This document shows, piece by piece, positions 1-9,027 of a DNA stretch of 64,000 nucleotides. The notes beneath the pieces are model-generated. The model searched no databases. It saw only the letters and a list, made by a program, of their open reading frames with translations, and was not told the origin of the DNA. The DNA comes from Vulcanimicrobiota bacterium (GTDB taxonomy: Bacteria; Vulcanimicrobiota; Xenobia; Xenobiales; JADMJV01): NCBI GenBank assembly GCA_017307785.1, contig JAFKGI010000045.1:1-64000 (forward strand), in the 5' to 3' direction. Position 1 is the first letter of the stretch. Each line of letters begins with the position of its first letter. The translations under genes and the position numbers were made by a program.

Positions 1-108
1 CACCGCCTGAGGCGAGGTGTCGTAGACCACGCACTCGTGTCCGCCCTTCAGCAGGCGTCGCACCATGTTGGCCCCCATGCGGCCAAGCCCGATCAATCCC
101 AGTTGCAT
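1..108 (-). CDS. gnd: 6-phosphogluconate dehydrogenase, N-terminal fragment (runs off the window edge)
   Basis: Only the first 36 codons are present; the gene continues beyond base 1. They begin MQLGLIGLGRMGANMVRRLL, a Rossmann NAD(P)-binding start with GLGRMG, as in 6-phosphogluconate dehydrogenases (oxidative decarboxylation of 6-phosphogluconate to ribulose 5-phosphate). The start ATG at 108 lies 2 bases after the stop of the DUF2090 gene, and pgi and tal are upstream in the same operon, which supports gnd over other beta-hydroxyacid dehydrogenases of the same fold. The domain that decides substrate is outside the window, so the exact enzyme is inferred from context. Confidence 0.8.
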   Translation of the reverse strand, partial: MQLGLIGLGRMGANMVRRLLKGGHECVVYDTSPQAV

Positions 109-110
109 GA

Positions 111-1025
111 TCAACGCTCCTCGAAGAGGTCGACGAATTTCCGATAGCGGCCGGCGATCTCCACGACCGCCTGCTCGCGTGTGGCCTTGCCCGCCCGCCA
201 GGCGACCAGGGGATCCCAGAAGACGGTGCGACCAACGGCAAAGCCGACGAAGCCCGGCACCTGCGCGGCGGTGGTGAGCCATTCGTCCACCTTGGCTTCG
301 TTCTCGCCGCGTCCCAGTACGATACAACCGACATGGTCGCGGCCACCGATGCGCGCCTGCCGCACAATCGCCTGGCAATCCTCGCGACGGTCGAGGCCCT
401 CGATCTTCCACAAGTCGGGCTCGACGCCCGATGCCTGCAGCTCGCCGATCGCCTCGACCATGAGGCGCGGCCTGAGCTCGAGGTCGTAGGCCTTCTTATC
501 GCCCTTGAGCTTGTCGAGCTGCGGCTTGGTCGCCGGCACCAGCAGCTCGAACATGAAGCGGTGCGGGGAGCCGGCAAGATAGTCGGACAGGCGCTTCAGG
601 TGGCCCGCCTGACGCTGGTTCAGCGCACGGTCGCCCTCGGGGTTGTAGCGCACCAGCACCTTGCAGAAGGTCGGATCGAACGCCTCGATGTGGCGGGCGC
701 AGTCGTCGCCGTACTCGAATCCGAATTCCTCCTGTCCGCTCTTCTCCGCCGGACAGGCGGTGACGAAGCCCTTGGCCCGGGCGTCGCGCAGGATGGCGGC
801 GCCGAACTGCTCGTCGACCAGGATGCCGGCCTTGTCCTTCGGCACCCCGGCCGCCAGCGCGGCTTGGAAGCCGTCATAGATGATCTGCTTGGAGCCGGCG
901 ATCTCGGCGGTCTGCGCATCGCTCAGCGGCGGCTTCCAGCCGAACAGGCCGGACTGGAAGGAGCCGCGATGATCGAACGGCTGGATGTAGAGCGCGCGGT
1001 CGTAGCCTCGTGAGCCTGGTGGCAT
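111..1025 (-). CDS. DUF2090 family, aldolase-like protein
   Basis: 304 aa. The chosen start at 1025 (MPPGSRGYDRALYIQPFDHR) is the point where the family similarity begins; a longer reading frame upstream overlaps pgi and looks random. The sequence matches the DUF2090 domain that forms the C-terminal half of some IolC proteins and resembles TIM-barrel 2-deoxy-5-keto-gluconate-6-phosphate aldolases. Visible landmarks are FDHRGSF near the N-terminus and GFAVGRTVFWDPL near the C-terminus. Here the domain stands alone, without a kinase part. It starts 5 bases after pgi ends and is followed 2 bases later by gnd, so a sugar-phosphate role is likely. The real substrate is unknown. Confidence 0.75.
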   Translation of the reverse strand: MPPGSRGYDRALYIQPFDHRGSFQSGLFGWKPPLSDAQTAEIAGSKQIIYDGFQAALAAGVPKDKAGILVDEQFGAAILRDARAKGFVTACPAEKSGQEEFGFEYGDDCARHIEAFDPTFCKVLVRYNPEGDRALNQRQAGHLKRLSDYLAGSPHRFMFELLVPATKPQLDKLKGDKKAYDLELRPRLMVEAIGELQASGVEPDLWKIEGLDRREDCQAIVRQARIGGRDHVGCIVLGRGENEAKVDEWLTTAAQVPGFVGFAVGRTVFWDPLVAWRAGKATREQAVVEIAGRYRKFVDLFEER

Positions 1026-1030
1026 GGCGA

Positions 1031-2662
<1,632 letters not shown>

Positions 2663-2691
2663 CGCTGGTCCCCTTCTCAGCTCGCTTGTTC

Positions 2692-3777
2692 TCAGCTCGC
2701 TTTGCGCATGGCCTGGCGCTTGCTCGCCACCAGGCCCATCAGATCGTCCCACGATTTGACGAAGGATGCTGCGCCTTCTTGCTGTAGCTGCCGGGCGAGC
2801 GCCTCGACGTCGATGCCGGCCGCCTTGAAGCGGGCCAGGACGGCTTCGCCGTCGCCGCCGTCCGGGGCCATCGGTTCGCCCACCTCGCCATGCTCGCCGA
2901 AGGCACGCAGCGTGCCCTCCGGCATGGTGTTGACGGTGAAGGGGGCGGCCAGCGCCTTGACGTACAGAATGTCCGAGGCCTTGGGATCCTTGGTACCGGT
3001 GCTGGCCCATAGCAGGCGCTGGGCGCGGGCGCCGGCATTGGCAACACGCTGGAAGCGCGCCGAGGCCAGCAGGTCGCGGTAGGCCCGATAGGTGCGCTGG
3101 CCGATCGCGATGCCGAGCCGATTGACGAGGTCGGCCGGGACGTTCTTGCTGACCGCGACGTCCCAGCGGCTCACGAACACCGAGGCCACCGAGGCCACGG
3201 CGGGATTGAGGCCGGCCTCGATGCGCCGCTCGACGCCGCGCAGATAGGCGTCGGCGGCTGCGAGATACTGTTCGCGCGAGAACAGCAGGGTGACGTTCAC
3301 CGGCACACCGGCGAAGATCGCCGCTTCGATGGCCGGCAATCCCTCCGGCGTGCCGGGGATCTTGATGAACAGGTTGGGCTTGCCGCCGCGGCGATGGAGG
3401 TCCTGCGCGGCGGCGAGCGTCCGGCCGGTGTCGTAGGCGAGCAGCGGCGATACTTCGAGCGACACCCAGCCGTCGACGCCGTCGGTCCTGTCGAAGACCG
3501 GCCGAAACAGATCGGCCGCACGTTTCAGGTCGGCCAGGGCGAGCTCGAAGAACAGGTCCTCGGGCGCCGCCGCCGCCTGCTCGGGCCGCACGATGTCGGC
3601 GTCGTACATGGCGCTGTTCTTGATCGCCTGGTCGAAGATCGTGGGGTTGGAGGTGAGGCCCGTCACCGCCAGCTCGTCGATATAGCGTTTAAGCGTGCCG
3701 CTGTTCAGCAGCTCGCGGGTGATGTTGTCGAGCCACAGGCTCTGGCCGAGATCGTGCAGTGCTTGCGTTGCTTTCAT
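2692..3777 (-). CDS. tal: transaldolase
   Basis: 361 aa, the longer transaldolase type also seen in actinobacteria and cyanobacteria. It transfers a dihydroxyacetone unit between sedoheptulose 7-phosphate and glyceraldehyde 3-phosphate. Key features are LTSNPTIFDQAI near residue 41 and the Schiff-base lysine K139 in LFIKIPGTPEG. The start ATG at 3777 overlaps the stop of the HAD gene (ATGA), which implies translational coupling. It sits between the HAD phosphatase and pgi in the sugar-phosphate operon. Confidence 0.93.
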   Translation of the reverse strand: MKATQALHDLGQSLWLDNITRELLNSGTLKRYIDELAVTGLTSNPTIFDQAIKNSAMYDADIVRPEQAAAAPEDLFFELALADLKRAADLFRPVFDRTDGVDGWVSLEVSPLLAYDTGRTLAAAQDLHRRGGKPNLFIKIPGTPEGLPAIEAAIFAGVPVNVTLLFSREQYLAAADAYLRGVERRIEAGLNPAVASVASVFVSRWDVAVSKNVPADLVNRLGIAIGQRTYRAYRDLLASARFQRVANAGARAQRLLWASTGTKDPKASDILYVKALAAPFTVNTMPEGTLRAFGEHGEVGEPMAPDGGDGEAVLARFKAAGIDVEALARQLQQEGAASFVKSWDDLMGLVASKRQAMRKAS

Positions 3778-4481
3778 CGCGTCACCTTCTGGCTGGAGGC
3801 GAGGCTGCGCGTCGTGCCCAGTCGCGCCAAGTCATGGTCGAGCAGGTCTCCTATGCGTTCGATCGTCAGGTCTGCCGCCGGCAGCGCATCGATCACCTTG
3901 GCATCGTGCGCGTACTGGCCTTGTCGCGGCAGAACCGTCGTGACCCGATCTCCCCAGGCTTGTTTCACGGCGTCGAGAATACGCAGCTTGTCGTCCACCA
4001 GGACATAGTGTTCGGCCGGGAAGCGCCGCTCGACATCGTCGAGCGCCAGTTCCTTGTGAATGTAGATCAGCACGTCACCGTCGCCGACCTTGCCGAGGCC
4101 CGCATGTTCGACCTTGCGGGGCTGAAAGACCACGTCGCCGTCGGACAGGATGGCTGTCGGGCCGAGGCTGCGCAGCCGCTGCAGCACGCGCAGGGCATCC
4201 GGATACAGCCGGTTGGCGAACGGATAGTCCAGCAGAAAGGACGACATCGCGAGCAGCTCTGTTTCACGCGGGTGTTCGACGCGGAAGCGCTGCAGGGCGC
4301 CGATATAGTCGCGATAGCCCAGCTCCTCCATCAGGTCTTCCAGAATCGCCCAGTAGCGATCGCGCGCGCCGACGCCGTAGGTCTGCTCGAGATGATCCTT
4401 CAGATCCTGCTGGATCCCGTCATTGTCGATCAGCGTGTTGTCGACGTCGACGAGAAAGACGATCGGATGAGGGCGTGACAT
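3774..4481 (-). CDS. HAD-superfamily hydrolase
   Basis: 235 aa. HAD motif I is FLVDVDNTLID, with nucleophile and acid/base aspartates D12 and D14. Motif II is ILSDGD and motif III/IV includes LVDDKLRILDAV. The helical cap between motifs I and II is medium-sized. It is probably a small-molecule or sugar phosphatase; its substrate cannot be read from the sequence. I chose the start at 4481 (MSRPHPIVFL) because homology-like sequence begins there; a longer frame to 4661 has no domain. It is the first gene of the minus-strand operon and overlaps tal by 4 bases. Confidence 0.82.
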   Translation of the reverse strand: MSRPHPIVFLVDVDNTLIDNDGIQQDLKDHLEQTYGVGARDRYWAILEDLMEELGYRDYIGALQRFRVEHPRETELLAMSSFLLDYPFANRLYPDALRVLQRLRSLGPTAILSDGDVVFQPRKVEHAGLGKVGDGDVLIYIHKELALDDVERRFPAEHYVLVDDKLRILDAVKQAWGDRVTTVLPRQGQYAHDAKVIDALPAADLTIERIGDLLDHDLARLGTTRSLASSQKVTR

Positions 4482-5004
4482 GCAGCACCTTGCGCTCGAC
4501 AGGGCCGTTGGACTGGCGCCGCCGCAGAGCAGCGCGCCGCGAACTCGAAAGAGGGGCTGAATCGCCTGTATCATGGCCGATACGGCCCCGTTATGCACGT
4601 GACGATTGGTATTCGGGAAGCCGGCCGGCCGGGCCGCACGGCGTGAAGCGCTATCCTTCAATCGCCTGAAGGTAGCTGTTCAAGATAGCAGTTCGTCTGA
4701 CACCAAATCAGGTCCCTTCACGAAGGCGTCGATTCGAGTCCAATCGGCGCCCAGACACGATCCTGCCCGGGCGGGCGTGCGCCAACAGAAAGATCGACGA
4801 TGGTAGCTGGGCGGAAAACGGGAAGCCGGCGAGGGGTGAGCACCGGCGCGAGCCGGAGCCGAGATGACCTCTGCTTCAGCGCGGCTTGATATCGGCCATG
4901 ATCGCTCTGTGTGCTTCTCGTCAATTGGGCTTCTCAAGCTTTCGATCAGTGTCCCTTGCAATGACCCTTGTTCCCGAAGATCTCGGCGGAAGTCGAACAT
5001 CGCA

Positions 5005-5453
5005 TCATCTGCGCCGCGTCCCCTGCAATTTCTCTTCGACCCGCTTGCGAACGACTGCGCTGACCGCGTTCGACATGGCGTCGACTATCTGAGTTGCCGT
5101 CCAAGTCTCGTGTTCGCCCAAACACTCGGCGAGGAGCGAAGCGCGACGTTCGAGGCCCTGTGTGGCAACCTCGATACTCTCGAGTCCTAGCTCTGCCGCC
5201 CATGCTGCGGCAGCAAGATACTGTTCGAAATCGCCGGCTGTCTTGGTTTCGAACTGTTTAAGGCGCGCTCTCCGACCGCCCGGGTCGTCAGATGGAAGGC
5301 GTAGCCCTCGAGCGCCATGCTTGTCAGGGCTACGTCGCTGGCCAATGAGGCATGGGTACTGGAGAATTGTCTGACGAGCCGGATCGATTCGTCCGCTGCT
5401 TCTTGGGGCTCGGCGGCTCGCAGCTGAGCATCGAGTTGAGGCATGCCGAGCAT
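5005..5453 (-). pseudogene. possible frameshifted small helical protein gene
   Basis: Two minus-strand frames join into one sensible alpha-helical protein if one base is lost or gained near 5260-5280. The first frame, from ATG 5453, reads MLGMPQLDAQLRAAEPQEAA and continues to FHLTTRAVGERAL. The other frame continues from RLKQFETKTAGDFEQYL to a stop at 5005. Both halves have Ala/Glu-rich amphipathic composition unlike the random frames around them. The general look (short, helical, no Cys) resembles phasin-like proteins, but I cannot prove family membership. A sequencing error would give the same picture. Confidence 0.35.
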
Positions 5454-5762
5454 GATAGGCGCCTTGACGTGCGCATTGTTCTTTGTGATTCGCTCCTTCG
5501 ATCAAGGACGGTTGTCTGCGGAAGAGGAATAACTCTTTTTTGTCACAGCTTGGCGTGCTCAATGGGCATCAATTGCCCGGTAGAAGCTGGGCGCGAGATT
5601 TGCGTCCAAACCTGGAGCCGCTGCCAGATCGCCCGACGATGGCCCGTTTTCGTCGTAAAGGGGTCGCAGCTGATCTATCGCGCCGACCTCGAGTGCAAGG
5701 CCGACAGGCCCGCGCAAACAGGAAGTAATTCTGCTGGACGAGGACGTATCAACGCTTTGATC

Positions 5763-5786
5763 GCCATCCCCCATTTAGGGGATGGC
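5763..5786. other. perfect 9-bp stem-loop
   Basis: GCCATCCCC pairs perfectly with GGGGATGGC around the 6-base loop CATTTA. No U-tract follows on either strand, so it is not a typical intrinsic terminator. It lies in gene-poor DNA about 490 bases before the sigma-54 activator start. It could be a relic, a structured RNA element or chance. Confidence 0.4.
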
Positions 5787-6277
5787 GGGCGAAGGAGAGG
5801 TCGATGGCCTTCGACGCTTTCGTAGCTCTGCAGAATCGCATACCTAACCGCGCGTTCAGATTACAGATACGCGATGTAGATGCTGCCCCATCGCAGAGTC
5901 GGTTCGACAAGATCGGGGTGCGCGCGCCGAAACGATGGTGGCGATGGCCGTCTCTTGTCTGCAGCACCGTGGATCGGCTTCGAATTCAGCGTCGGCGGAA
6001 ACTGGCGCATCGGAACCGCCTCTATCCTCTCATCTACATCTTGGTCGGCCGTAAGTTGACGGTGTTGTGAAGAGTTGGCTCAGACGCTGGGCTTGGATGT
6101 TTGCACGTGCTATGTCCGCAACAACAACAAAGACGCGGAGCCCCATCGGCTGACCTCCGTGTCGAACTCGAAGGTTCGACCGAACGCTTTCGATGGCTGC
6201 GGCCGTGATCACCGTCCAAAAGTTTGGGTCGTATTGGTTGGCGTGTCGGCAGGAGTTCCGCTGGGGAGTGCCGCATC

Positions 6278-7363
6278 ATGATACCGCCGGGGGAGACGCA
6301 GATCGTTTTCAGAAGTGCGTCACAGCACGCCCTTCTCGAGAAACTCACCAAGATTGCCGGCACCAACGCCGAAGTGTTGATCACCGGACCAAGCGGTGTC
6401 GGCAAAGAGCTTTACGCAGCGTACACCCACAATCACAGCCAACGACGGACGCGGCCGTTTTTGGCGATAAACTGCTCCAATTTATCCAGCCATCTGCTGG
6501 AAAATGAGGTTTTCGGCCACGCGCGCGGTGCCTATACGGGCGCGAACGCGTCCATGGGTGGCATTGTCGAGGCGGCTGAAGGGGGGTCGCTGTTCCTGGA
6601 CGAGGTCGATACGCTTCCCATTACCTCGCAAGCCAAGTTGTTGCGCTTCATACAGACGCGCGAATACCGGCGCCTCGGTGAAACAACTTTGCGGCGGGCC
6701 GATATCCGCTTGATCGCGGCCAGCAATGCGGACCTCGACCAGTACGTCCGTGACGGCCTCTTCCGCAAGGACCTTTATTACCGGCTGCGCGTGGTGCCGG
6801 TGGAGGTGGCCCCCCTTTCGGAACGGCCCGAGGATATCGAGCCGCTTCTCGAGCATTTCACCGTGCGATACGCGGAAGAATATCAGTTGCCGCGGGTTCG
6901 CTTCAGCGAAGCCGCCATGCGCCGCATCCTGGCGCATGGCTGGCCGGGAAATGTGCGCGAACTGGAGAACTGTGTCCGGTATCTGACATGCCTTCAGATC
7001 GAACGTCCGGTCGAGCCTGACGACCTGGCGCTGAACGGCTCCGACATGCGGTGCACGCGCGCAGCGTCGATTGTCGAGGACGTGGACGTCGAGACGGAGG
7101 ATGAACCGGCTCGTCCCGTCCGCAACGGACGCGCGATCAATCATCATGGTGGCGAGGGTGAAAAGGCGACCCGGAAATCGCTGCAGGAAGCCAAGCAGAA
7201 GCTGATCGACAGCTTCGAACGCGACTACATCAAACGCGCCCTGGTCGATGCGCGCGGAAACATCAGCGAAGCGGCGCGAGCGTCCGGCAAGCACCGGCGT
7301 GCGTTCTTTGAGCTGATGCGAAAGCACGACCTCAACGCCGGCAATTACAAAGCCGACGCGTAG
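6278..7363 (+). CDS. sigma-54-dependent transcriptional activator without a sensor domain
   Basis: 361 aa. A sigma-54 interaction AAA+ domain starts almost at the N-terminus: Walker A GPSGVGKE near residue 31, the sigma-54 contact loop GAYTGA at residues 84-89 (usual form GAFTGA), Walker B SLFLDEVD, and a WPGNVRELEN segment. The C-terminal part carries a Fis-type helix-turn-helix (GNISEAARASGKHRRAFFEL). There is no receiver, GAF or PAS domain, as in PspF- or HrpR-type activators, so control must come from a partner protein or from expression level. ATG 6278 is chosen because GGGGAG lies about 9 bases upstream; a longer frame from 6224 adds nothing recognisable. The next gene downstream is the first eCIS gene and has a -24/-12 promoter, so this is most likely its dedicated activator. 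Confidence 0.92.
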   Translation: MIPPGETQIVFRSASQHALLEKLTKIAGTNAEVLITGPSGVGKELYAAYTHNHSQRRTRPFLAINCSNLSSHLLENEVFGHARGAYTGANASMGGIVEAAEGGSLFLDEVDTLPITSQAKLLRFIQTREYRRLGETTLRRADIRLIAASNADLDQYVRDGLFRKDLYYRLRVVPVEVAPLSERPEDIEPLLEHFTVRYAEEYQLPRVRFSEAAMRRILAHGWPGNVRELENCVRYLTCLQIERPVEPDDLALNGSDMRCTRAASIVEDVDVETEDEPARPVRNGRAINHHGGEGEKATRKSLQEAKQKLIDSFERDYIKRALVDARGNISEAARASGKHRRAFFELMRKHDLNAGNYKADA

Positions 7364-7500
7364 CCCTCCCGCTATCCTCCTGCGCTGTTTGGAAAGCGAC
7401 AACGGTTGCGGTCCTTCGCGCGACCGCAGGGTCCGTTCTGAACGCGCTGCCGCTCGATCCGCACCCCGCGCTATCGCCGGTATCATGCCGATCATCGTGT

Positions 7501-7518
7501 CGGACAAAATTGTCCGAG
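7501..7518. promoter_or_regulatory. inverted repeat, candidate enhancer site for the sigma-54 activator
   Basis: TCGGACAAAATTGTCCGA: two perfect 8-bp arms (TCGGACAA / TTGTCCGA) around a 2-base centre. The tiny spacer argues against an RNA hairpin and for a dimeric DNA-binding protein. It lies about 230 bp upstream of the predicted transcription start at 7743, a normal distance for an upstream activating sequence, and 138 bp after the stop of the Fis-HTH activator gene. The link to that activator is inference from position. Confidence 0.6.
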
Positions 7519-7715
7519 CCTTCATTTGGCTTCTCGGCGATCCAGCATCGCAATATCTCGCGGCGTGCCGGAGCGAGGACGCAGCATTTGAAGTTGGAAA
7601 GCCGAGTACTGCCTGCGATGCCGGGAGGAAAATGTCCATGCAGCAGCAACCGAAGAATCCATAGGCGAACGCGAACAACGTAAGCATTCCATACACTTTG
7701 ATGCCTTCAAGCGAC

Positions 7716-7732
7716 TTGGCACGAGACCTGCT
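7716..7732 (+). promoter_or_regulatory. sigma-54 (-24/-12) promoter of the eCIS operon
   Basis: The sequence TTGGCACGAGACCTGCT matches the consensus TGGCACG-N4-TTGC(A/T) at all but one base. The invariant GG (7718-7719) and GC (7730-7731) are exactly 12 bp apart. Transcription would start near 7743, giving a leader of about 26 bases before the ATG at 7769 of the first eCIS gene. Together with the adjacent activator gene and the upstream inverted repeat this makes a complete sigma-54 control unit. Confidence 0.8.
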
Positions 7733-7768
7733 GATCGCATCGCAAGGTTGCGAAGCAGCGAGTGCCAG

Positions 7769-8353
7769 ATGCCGGATCATGCGGTCATCGCAGACGTTTC
7801 GACGACGCTTGAAAGCGTGCTCACGAACGCGTTCCTCATGCTCGGCCCGCAGCCGCCGGTGGCGGAGGTGCACGATCTCAGCGGACTGATCTCTACCAAT
7901 CCGGCGCGACTCACCTTGTTCCTGTTCGAAGTCGTGGAGGATGCGTCGATGCGCAATCGGGGGCCGCTGCAGAGCGTAACGCCACCCGGCCTCACTTTGC
8001 ACAAGCCGCCGATGCCGTTGCTGCTGCGCTATCTGATGACGCCGTGGTCGGGCGACAGGATAACGGATCACCGCATCCTCGGGCGCACGCTGCAGACCTT
8101 TCACGACGATGCCATCATCAGCGGACCCAGCCTCCTCGGCGGTCTCGCCAATACCAATCAGGCGCTCAAGCTCATGCTGGCGCCGATGGAAATCGACGAT
8201 CGGTCTCGCGTCTGGCACGCGATCCAGCGACCCTACAAACTGTCGCTGATCTACGAGGTGCGGGTCGTCAATCTCGATTCGACGCGAACCCAAACGCGCT
8301 CGCCGATCAGCACGCGCCAGCTCGATTCTTCGGCGCCGGCAGGCAGCGCATGA
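7769..8353 (+). CDS. DUF4255 (Pvc16/Afp16-like) eCIS tail-terminator protein
   Basis: 194 aa. It has the DUF4255 pattern: an N-terminal helix (VIADVSTTLESVLTNAF), a beta region ending in PPMPLLLRYLMTPWSG, then LGRTLQTFHDDAII. In Afp/PVC particles this family caps the inner tube/sheath at the end distal to the baseplate. The start at 7769 is the first ATG that gives family-like sequence and fits the predicted transcript start; an ATG at 7748 would add 7 residues. It is the first gene of the long eCIS operon and overlaps the next start codon by 4 bases. Confidence 0.85.
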   Translation: MPDHAVIADVSTTLESVLTNAFLMLGPQPPVAEVHDLSGLISTNPARLTLFLFEVVEDASMRNRGPLQSVTPPGLTLHKPPMPLLLRYLMTPWSGDRITDHRILGRTLQTFHDDAIISGPSLLGGLANTNQALKLMLAPMEIDDRSRVWHAIQRPYKLSLIYEVRVVNLDSTRTQTRSPISTRQLDSSAPAGSA

Positions 8354-9009
8354 CCGCGTGGCGGGTCATCACCGCCGAGCGGCGGATGCTCTACAGCCCG
8401 ATCGGCCTCAGGCTGGTCGACGATTTCACGGGGCTAGCTCCCGTCGGTGCGGTGCGCGCCTTCCTCGACAGGCAGACAGCCGCAGGATGGGAAACCACGA
8501 ACATCAAGGCGGTTCGCACGCCGAGCGACGCGCTCACCTATCCGGGGCTGGGGCGCAGTGCATCGGCGGCCGTGCAGCCGCCGATGCACTGCCGGATCCG
8601 CATCGAGGCGGACCTCTATCGGCCGGATTATCTGCTGACCAGCGACGCCATCGCGTTCGATGTTTTCCCCTATGACGACGCCACGCCGCCCGCCGTCGTC
8701 GCGACTTTGCCCCAGAACGTCTTTCTGTTGCCGACGCCGGCCTATGGCTTCGCCGACCACGTCCGGGTTCTGCGGGGTCAGGTGACGGACGCCGTCTCCC
8801 GGCCGGTCGCCAATGTCGAGATCATGTTTGGCGCGACCGAGCGCGCTGCAAGCGACGAGCGGGGGAGATTTGCCCTCTCATTGCGCTGGCCGGCCCTGAC
8901 GGGCGCCATCCAGATCGACGCCAGCGATCACCGCACCGGCCGCACCGGCCAGATCAACGTCAACCTGCCTGCGGACCTCGTGGGCGCGCACGTCATCGTC
9001 ATCTCATAA
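8350..9009 (+). CDS. eCIS-associated protein with a C-terminal Ig-like/carboxypeptidase-regulatory fold
   Basis: 219 aa, start codon overlapping the stop of the DUF4255 gene (ATGA). The C-terminal part (VLRGQVTDAVSRPVANVEI ... SDERGRFALSLRW) has the pattern of carboxypeptidase-regulatory-like or CNA-B beta-sandwiches (G-x-V-x-D-x2-G-x-P-x2-A-x-V). The N-terminal part is of unknown family and beta-rich. No signal peptide is seen, as expected for a particle component. Position between cap and sheath suggests a structural or decorating protein, but the exact role is unknown. Confidence 0.6.
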   Translation: MTAWRVITAERRMLYSPIGLRLVDDFTGLAPVGAVRAFLDRQTAAGWETTNIKAVRTPSDALTYPGLGRSASAAVQPPMHCRIRIEADLYRPDYLLTSDAIAFDVFPYDDATPPAVVATLPQNVFLLPTPAYGFADHVRVLRGQVTDAVSRPVANVEIMFGATERAASDERGRFALSLRWPALTGAIQIDASDHRTGRTGQINVNLPADLVGAHVIVIS

Positions 9010-9027
9010 CGGCGAGGGATCAGGACC

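Larger units (their letters stand above)
4482..6277. other. gene-poor region between the sugar-phosphate operon and the eCIS regulator
   Basis: About 1.8 kb without a convincing intact gene. The third-base GC bias that marks neighbouring genes is weak, and short frames on both strands look random. It holds a probable frameshifted remnant (5005-5453, minus) and a perfect 9-bp stem-loop (5763-5786). An 88-codon frame from 5804 has a good ribosome site (GGAGAGG) but an arginine-rich, domain-free product, so I do not call it a gene. Promoters for the two diverging operons must lie near its ends, but I see no clear -35/-10 pair. Confidence 0.5.

Noticed and set aside
5804..6070. 88-codon frame with a good ribosome site and an MAFDAF start like Hcp proteins
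   Set aside because: After the first few residues the sequence has no Hcp pattern, is Arg/Trp-rich and lacks coding bias. Similarity of six residues is not enough.
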